Of a stretch of 64,000 nt of DNA, positions 58,907-64,000 are shown piece by piece (positions within the stretch are counted from its first letter, which is position 1; the number at the start of each line of letters is the position of its first letter). A model generated the notes under the pieces. It did no database searches and was not told the origin of the DNA. It saw only the letters and a program-made list of their open reading frames with translations. The position numbers and the translations under genes were made by a program. This stretch comes from Coriobacteriaceae bacterium (GTDB lineage: Bacteria; Actinomycetota; Coriobacteriia; Coriobacteriales; Coriobacteriaceae), in the NCBI GenBank assembly GCA_025992855.1, contig DAJPGB010000001.1, positions 806,001-870,000 of the forward strand. Reading direction: 5' to 3'.

Positions 58907-60736
58907 GTGCGCAATCTCAAGATTCTGTTTTCCTATCTGGGGGCATATCGCCGCGATGCCATACTCGGCGTGTTCTTTGTGACGGCCGAGACGGCGCTCG
59001 AGCTGTTTATCCCGGTCATCATGGCAAATATCATCGATGTGGGCGTGCCCGCGGGCGACATCAACTACATGCTGTTGCAGGGTGCGTATATGCTGGTGTG
59101 CGCCGCATGTTCGCTGGCACTTGGCTTGGGCTATGCGCGCACGTCTGCTCGCGTTGCCTCGGGGCTGGGCGCTAACTTGCGTGAGGCCGAGTATCGCAAG
59201 ATCCAGACGCTCGCTTTTGGCAATCTGGACAACTACGACGCCAGCTCGCTCGTCACTCGCATGACCACCGACATCACCGTGATTCAAAACGCCGTGGGCA
59301 ACGGCTTCCGCCCCATGGTGCGCGGGCCGGTAAATCTGGTCATGGGCCTCGTCTACGCTTTCGCGCTCTCGCGCGAGCTCGCGGCGGTCTTTGCCGTAAT
59401 TCTGCCGATGCTCGCCATCGTGCTCGGTATCATTACCGTGCGCGTGAGCCCGCTCTACCGCCAACTCCAGACCTCGATGGACCACCTCAACGGCGTGGTG
59501 CAAGAGGACCTTACCGCCGTGCGCGCCGTGAAGGCTTACGTGCGCGCCGAGCACGAGTGCGACAAGTTCGACACCGTCAATACCGAGCTCGCCGGCACGG
59601 CGACCAAGACCTTTGGCACCGCCGTGCTCAACCTGCCGGTGTTCCAACTCTCGATGTACGTGGCTGCGCTCTCAATCCTGTGGATTGGCGGCCGCATGAT
59701 TATCGAAGGTCGCTTGGGCGTGGGCTCGCTCACGGGCTTTATGAGCTACGTGCTGCTGATCATGAACTCGCTCATGATGATTTCCAACGTGTTTTTGCTG
59801 CTCACGCGCGCTCTCACAAGTGTGGGCCGTATCGCAGAGGTGCTCGATGAGGAGCCCTTTATCGCCAACCCTGCGGGAGATCTCGCGATTGCGGCGCCAG
59901 CGGACGGCAGTATCGAGTTTCGCGACGTTTCCTTTAGATACCGCGCGGATGCAGCCGAGGATGTGCTCGAGCATATCGACCTTCGCATCGAGAGCGGCTC
60001 GACGGTGGGCATCCTCGGCGGCACGGGCTCGGGTAAGAGCTCGCTTGTGCAGCTGATTGCGCGCCTGTACGACGCCACCGAGGGCACCGTGCTTGTGGGC
60101 GGACGCGACGTGCGCGACTACGACCTCGCGACCCTACGTGACGCCGTGGGCATTGTGCTGCAAAAGAATGTGCTGTTCACGGGCACCGTGCGCGAGAACC
60201 TGCAGTGGGGCAATCCGCAGGCGCCGGACGATGAGCTCCTCGCGGCTTGCCGCGCGGCGTGCGTGGACGAGTTCCTTGATCGCATCGGCGGGCTGGACGG
60301 CGAGTTGGGCCAAGGCGGTGCCGGTGTTTCGGGTGGCCAGAAGCAACGCCTGTGCATCGCGCGCACGCTGCTCAAGCATCCGCGCGTGCTCATTTTTGAT
60401 GACTCTACCAGCGCGGTCGATATGGCGACCGACGCTAAGATTCGCGAGCACATCGCTCGGATTCCCGATACGACCGTGCTCATCATCGCCCAGCGCATTG
60501 CGAGCGTCATGGACGCCGATCGCATTGTGGTGTTGGACGACGGTCGTGTCCACGGCGTGGGCACACACGAGGAACTGCTGGCGGGCGACAACATCTACCA
60601 GGAGATTTACGCCTCGCAGATGGAGTTTGCGGGGAACGCGGACGCCGGTGACGGCAGCGATGATGACCGCGCGAATGATCCGTTTTCTTTCGCCCCCAGC
60701 GGATTACCCTTGGAAGGGGGTGAGCGCCATGCCTAA
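58907..60736 (+). CDS. ABC exporter half-transporter A (degenerate ATP site)
   Basis: This 609-residue protein has a six-helix membrane domain and an ATP-binding domain: Walker A GGTGSGKSS, Q-loop LQKNVLF, signature VSGGQKQR. The Walker B end reads LIFDDSTSAVD, with Asp replacing the catalytic Glu, as in one half of heterodimeric exporters. The GTG at 58907 follows GGGGGATG. The partner gene overlaps its end by eight bases. The substrate, possibly a drug or peptide, is unknown. Confidence 0.92.
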   Translation: MRNLKILFSYLGAYRRDAILGVFFVTAETALELFIPVIMANIIDVGVPAGDINYMLLQGAYMLVCAACSLALGLGYARTSARVASGLGANLREAEYRKIQTLAFGNLDNYDASSLVTRMTTDITVIQNAVGNGFRPMVRGPVNLVMGLVYAFALSRELAAVFAVILPMLAIVLGIITVRVSPLYRQLQTSMDHLNGVVQEDLTAVRAVKAYVRAEHECDKFDTVNTELAGTATKTFGTAVLNLPVFQLSMYVAALSILWIGGRMIIEGRLGVGSLTGFMSYVLLIMNSLMMISNVFLLLTRALTSVGRIAEVLDEEPFIANPAGDLAIAAPADGSIEFRDVSFRYRADAAEDVLEHIDLRIESGSTVGILGGTGSGKSSLVQLIARLYDATEGTVLVGGRDVRDYDLATLRDAVGIVLQKNVLFTGTVRENLQWGNPQAPDDELLAACRAACVDEFLDRIGGLDGELGQGGAGVSGGQKQRLCIARTLLKHPRVLIFDDSTSAVDMATDAKIREHIARIPDTTVLIIAQRIASVMDADRIVVLDDGRVHGVGTHEELLAGDNIYQEIYASQMEFAGNADAGDGSDDDRANDPFSFAPSGLPLEGGERHA

Positions 60737-62627
60737 GACCGCAGCCCAAGCACGCCCTGCCGACCTCAAGCGCACTGTGCGCCGCTTGCTCTCCTACATG
60801 GGGCATGCCAAGTTCTCGTTGCTCGCGGTGGGCGTGCTCGCCTCCGTTGCCGCCATCGCGAGCCTCGCCGGCACCTACATGGTGCGCCCCATCGTCAACG
60901 GTTTGGCAACGGGCGGGGAGGAACTGCTCGCCAAGCAGGTCATCCTGACGGCGATCATCTACGCTGCGGGCGTGCTCTCGGCCCTGGGCTACTCACAGAT
61001 CATGGTGCGCGCGGCCCAACGCGTGGTGTCCGATATCCGCCGCGACCTGTTCGCGCACATCCAGACGCTGCCGCTCAGTTATTTTGACAGCACGCGCTCG
61101 GGCGACATCATGAGCTTTTTCACCAACGACGTCGACACCGTCTCCGAGGCGCTCAACAACAGCTTTGCCAACGTGATTCAGGCCGCCATTCAGGTTGTGG
61201 GCACCACGGCCATGCTCATCATCCTTAACTGGCAGCTCACGATTATCACGCTCGTGTGCGATGCGGCCATTGTGCTGTATGCGCGCTACTCGGGCGCGCG
61301 CTCTAAGCGCTTCTTTGCCGCCCAGCAGGCATCGCTTGGCGACCTGGACGGATATATCGAAGAGATGGTCTCGGGCCAAAAGGTCATCAAGGTCTTTAAT
61401 CACGAGGCGGCGAATGTCGCCGGTTTCACCTGCCGCAACGACGAGCTTCGCCGCACCGGCACCGCCGCTGTGAGCTATGCCAACTCCATGGTGCCCATGA
61501 CCGTGGTGATTGGCTACGTCAATTATGCGATCGTTGCGGTGGCAGGCGGCATACTCTGCATCAAGGGGCTCGCCGACGTGGGCGCGCTTGCAAGTTACCT
61601 GGTCTTTGTACGCCAGGCTGCCATGCCCATCAACCAGTTCACGCAGCTGGGCAACTTCTTGCTCAACGCGCTTGCCGGCGCTGAGCGCCTGTTTGCCGCC
61701 ATGGATCTTGAACCCGAGGTGGACGAGGGCTGCGTGGAGCTGGTGCAGACGGGCGACGCCGCGTGGGCATGGAAGATTCCCGAGGGCCAGGGCGTGGGCG
61801 CGTACGGGCATCTGCATGATGTGGCTGCCGTTGATGAGTCGGGCCGCGCGGTGGCTGCCGACGGTACCGAGCTCACGTGCGGCTTGGTCCCGCTTGCCGG
61901 CGACGTGCGCTTCCATGCCGTGGACTTTTCCTACGTGCCGGGCACCCGTGTGCTCACGGATCTCAACCTGTTTGCCAAACCGGGGCAAAAGATCGCGTTT
62001 GTGGGCTCGACGGGCGCCGGAAAGACGACCATCACCAACCTCATCAACCGTTTCTACGAGGTCGATGACGGCGAGATCACGTACGACGGCATTGACGTCA
62101 AGCACATTGCCAAGGCCAGCCTGCGCGGGTCGCTCGGCATTGTGCTGCAAGACACGCACCTGTTTAGCGGCACCATTGCGCAGAACATCCGCTTTGGCAA
62201 GCTCGGCGCGACCGACGAGGAAGTGCGCGCCGCTGCCGAGGCCGCCTGCGCTGATTCGTTTATCCGTCGCCTGCCTAGAGGGTACGACACGCCGGTCACG
62301 GCCGACGGCGCCAACCTGTCGCAGGGCCAGCGCCAGCTGCTCGCCATCGCGCGCGTGGCCGTCGCCGACCCGCCGGTGCTCATCTTGGACGAGGCCACGA
62401 GCTCTATCGACACGCGCACCGAAAAGCTCATCGAGCGCGGCATGGACCGCATCATGCGCGGACGCACCACGTTTATGATCGCGCACCGCCTGTCCACCGT
62501 TCGCGACGCCGACGCCATCATGGTCCTCGAACACGGCCGCATCATCGAGCGCGGCACGCACGAAGAGCTGCTCGCTCAGCACGGCGAGTACTGGCAGCTG
62601 GCACATGGCTTAAAAGAGTTGGATTAA
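60729..62627 (+). CDS. ABC exporter half-transporter B (canonical Walker B)
   Basis: This 632-residue half-exporter has an N-terminal membrane domain and an ATP-binding domain with GSTGAGKTT, LQDTHLF, LSQGQRQ and a full LILDEATSSID Walker B. Between membrane and ATPase domains it has an extra ~45 residues (AWKIPEGQGVGAYGHLHDVAAVDESG) not usual in the family. The ATG at 60729 is preceded by GGGGGTGAG. It forms a heterodimer with the preceding product. Confidence 0.92.
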   Translation: MPKTAAQARPADLKRTVRRLLSYMGHAKFSLLAVGVLASVAAIASLAGTYMVRPIVNGLATGGEELLAKQVILTAIIYAAGVLSALGYSQIMVRAAQRVVSDIRRDLFAHIQTLPLSYFDSTRSGDIMSFFTNDVDTVSEALNNSFANVIQAAIQVVGTTAMLIILNWQLTIITLVCDAAIVLYARYSGARSKRFFAAQQASLGDLDGYIEEMVSGQKVIKVFNHEAANVAGFTCRNDELRRTGTAAVSYANSMVPMTVVIGYVNYAIVAVAGGILCIKGLADVGALASYLVFVRQAAMPINQFTQLGNFLLNALAGAERLFAAMDLEPEVDEGCVELVQTGDAAWAWKIPEGQGVGAYGHLHDVAAVDESGRAVAADGTELTCGLVPLAGDVRFHAVDFSYVPGTRVLTDLNLFAKPGQKIAFVGSTGAGKTTITNLINRFYEVDDGEITYDGIDVKHIAKASLRGSLGIVLQDTHLFSGTIAQNIRFGKLGATDEEVRAAAEAACADSFIRRLPRGYDTPVTADGANLSQGQRQLLAIARVAVADPPVLILDEATSSIDTRTEKLIERGMDRIMRGRTTFMIAHRLSTVRDADAIMVLEHGRIIERGTHEELLAQHGEYWQLAHGLKELD

Positions 62628-62677
62628 CCCGTTCGAGCACGATGCTTTGACCCCTCCATGCTCCTCACCTCGCCTCA

Positions 62678-62740
62678 AACCATCACAACATTCGGCGTTT
62701 TTTGCCAAAATCGGGAAAAGCATCGAATGTTGTGATGGTT
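62678..62740. repeat. Palindromic repeat, family B copy 1
   Basis: AACCATCACAACATTCG (62678-62694) is inverted perfectly at 62724-62740; the loop contains GTTTTTTGCCAAAA.TCGGGAAAAG. It ends in TTTT and may terminate the ABC operon. Confidence 0.9.
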
Positions 62741-62842
62741 TTTCTACCACTCGACCGGGTGGAATCGCTTTCTTGCGCACGAAGGTGTGCGGACCCGGGG
62801 GCAGGGGAATAAGGTTGGTTATCCGACTCCATTGGAGGGCTC

Positions 62843-63880
62843 ATGGACCTGCCGATCGTCCTGTCCCATAAGACTGCCTGGCTGTACCACAACGTGGCGC
62901 GCCCGTCCGAGCCGCTCTCGCGAGCAAGCAGCCTATACGATGAGGACTCGCTTGCTAACGAGGCGGAGCCGACCGCGGGCCTGCCCAAATTGGGACTCGA
63001 TGCCAAGGGGCTGAGGGCTTCAACGGCGGTTGGGATCGTTACCGACTATCTGGTTTCGCTCGGTATTCCACGAGAAGAGCTCGATCATATCGACACACTC
63101 GTCAACTTTGATTTTGAGCGCTCGACGCCGGCTGGATTTAGGTGCCACGTGTTTGGGGCGCCGGTACCTCCAGCCCATCTTATCGAGGTGGCAGAGGGCC
63201 TTCTGGTGGTTGATGAGGCCATGTGCTTTGTCCAAGCGGGTTCGTGGATGAGCGAGCCCGAGCAGCTGGAATATGGCTACGAAATCTGTGCCCGATACCA
63301 TTTGAACCATCTGTCGACAGGCGATTATATCGAGATGGGGCAGAGGTATACCGTTGCCGACTTGATTGCCTATTGCAATGAGAACCGATCTCGTCAGGGG
63401 GCCATACGCGCGGCCGCCGTGCTCAAGCGCGTGCACGATGGCGCGCGGTCGCCCATGGAGACGGCCACCGCAATCATGGTCGTAGCAAAACGTTCCCAGG
63501 GCGGGCTGGGATACGTCAAGATCGAGCTCAACCATCGGGTCGATGTTCCCAGCGAGTTCAAATATCTCGCAAAGGCCGGGTATTTCGAGATCGACGTATA
63601 TGCGCCTGCGAGTGGTACGGGGATTGAATACAACGGCTCGGACCATCTTGATAAACAGCGCAGCGCGTCGGATGCGGAGCGTATGACCGTGCTGAGCACG
63701 CTGGGCTTTAGGATGATCGTCCTCACCGGGACTCAGTTTGCCCACCAGCTGCAATTGCACCGGGCGATGAACGCCATCGCACTCGCGATAGGCCTTAAGT
63801 GCGACCGAAGCGAAGCGTTCCAGAAACGTCAGAACGACCTGCGAGAATTCGTGATTCGGCACTGGGACGGCGGCCTCTAG
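62843..63880 (+). CDS. Uncharacterised protein with a nuclease-like C-terminus
   Basis: This 345-residue protein is not firmly recognised. Its C-terminal third (FEIDVYAPASGTGIEYNGSDHLDKQRSASDAERMTVLSTLGFRMIVLT) resembles the DUF559/Vsr-type PD-(D/E)xK fold seen in AbiEi-associated actinobacterial proteins, with Asp and Glu at likely metal positions but no clear catalytic Lys. The N-terminal part has no clear domain. Copies of the same palindrome lie on either side, 102 bases upstream and 40 downstream. Confidence 0.5.
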   Translation: MDLPIVLSHKTAWLYHNVARPSEPLSRASSLYDEDSLANEAEPTAGLPKLGLDAKGLRASTAVGIVTDYLVSLGIPREELDHIDTLVNFDFERSTPAGFRCHVFGAPVPPAHLIEVAEGLLVVDEAMCFVQAGSWMSEPEQLEYGYEICARYHLNHLSTGDYIEMGQRYTVADLIAYCNENRSRQGAIRAAAVLKRVHDGARSPMETATAIMVVAKRSQGGLGYVKIELNHRVDVPSEFKYLAKAGYFEIDVYAPASGTGIEYNGSDHLDKQRSASDAERMTVLSTLGFRMIVLTGTQFAHQLQLHRAMNAIALAIGLKCDRSEAFQKRQNDLREFVIRHWDGGL

Positions 63881-63920
63881 GGGTGTTTTGGTCCTTCTAC
63901 GGGGTGCCGTGGGCAGGCAG

Positions 63921-63981
63921 ACCATCACAACATTCGACGTTTTTTGCCAAAAACGGGAAAAGCATCGAATGTTGTGATGGT
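63921..63981. repeat. Palindromic repeat, family B copy 2
   Basis: ACCATCACAACATTCGA (63921-63937) is inverted perfectly at 63965-63981, with nearly the same loop as copy 1. Confidence 0.92.
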
Positions 63982-64000
63982 TTGTGTGTTGAGGATGGGC

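Overview
The window looks like chromosome of a high-GC Gram-positive gut bacterium of the Coriobacteriia, most likely Collinsella. That is an inference from base composition, codon use, a Kdp system, a GlnR-type orphan regulator, and several families of intergenic palindromes. No rRNA, tRNA, CRISPR array, prophage or recognisable transposase was found. The left edge cuts a beta-galactosidase gene.

Layout. 1-2.7 kb: end of an ebgA-type beta-galactosidase, ebgC and an APC permease. 3.1-6.9 kb: HPr, then an iron-uptake operon (feoA, feoA, feoB, Cys-rich partner). 7-24.2 kb: a pectin/galacturonate island with a LacI regulator, uxaC-uxaB-uxaA, a GPH symporter, GH28, an esterase, a pectinesterase-hydrolase fusion, an SGNH hydrolase, GH105, a sugar isomerase/epimerase and a GltD-like flavoprotein. 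24.3-32.6 kb: kdpDE divergent from kdpFABC. 32.8-34.8 kb: an Old-Yellow-Enzyme/FAD oxidoreductase. 35.1-39 kb: a PRD regulator and fructose-family PTS. 39.1-40 kb: an MNT/HEPN toxin-antitoxin pair whose antitoxin carries a DNA-binding-like N-terminus. 40-49.7 kb: second half of uronate catabolism (RpiB-family isomerase of DhuI type, kduD, kdgA, kdgK), a YczE-like membrane protein, a HIT protein, an AAA+ ATPase, and LacI and GntR regulators. 49.8-53.6 kb: glutamine-synthetase-like gene, GlnR-like regulator, HtrA protease. 54-58.6 kb: ligA, MerR regulator, MATE exporter. 58.9-63.9 kb: a heterodimeric ABC exporter and a putative nuclease-like protein.

How it works together. Galacturonate can go UxaC, UxaB, UxaA to KDG. 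Unsaturated uronate released by GH105 can go through the DhuI-like isomerase and KduD to the same KDG, and KdgK and KdgA finish to pyruvate plus glyceraldehyde-3-phosphate. None of the pectin enzymes has a visible signal peptide, so oligosaccharides are probably imported by the GPH symporter and processed inside the cell. Two operator types tie the loci together: GTGAACGTTCAC (uxaC, GPH, GH105, kduD and the HIT/yczE region) and CGAAATCGGTTTCG (kdgK/lacI and the yczE/HIT region).

Most unusual content: a candidate structured leader RNA before yczE and kdgA, with identical sequence blocks held in different but complementary stems; three unrelated ~200-bp intergenic elements, two with perfect 29-30 bp terminal inverted repeats; three families of dispersed palindromes; a glutamine-synthetase homologue lacking three metal ligands; an HPr with Asp in place of regulatory Ser46; and an AAA+ ATPase preceded by nine exact 10-bp repeats.
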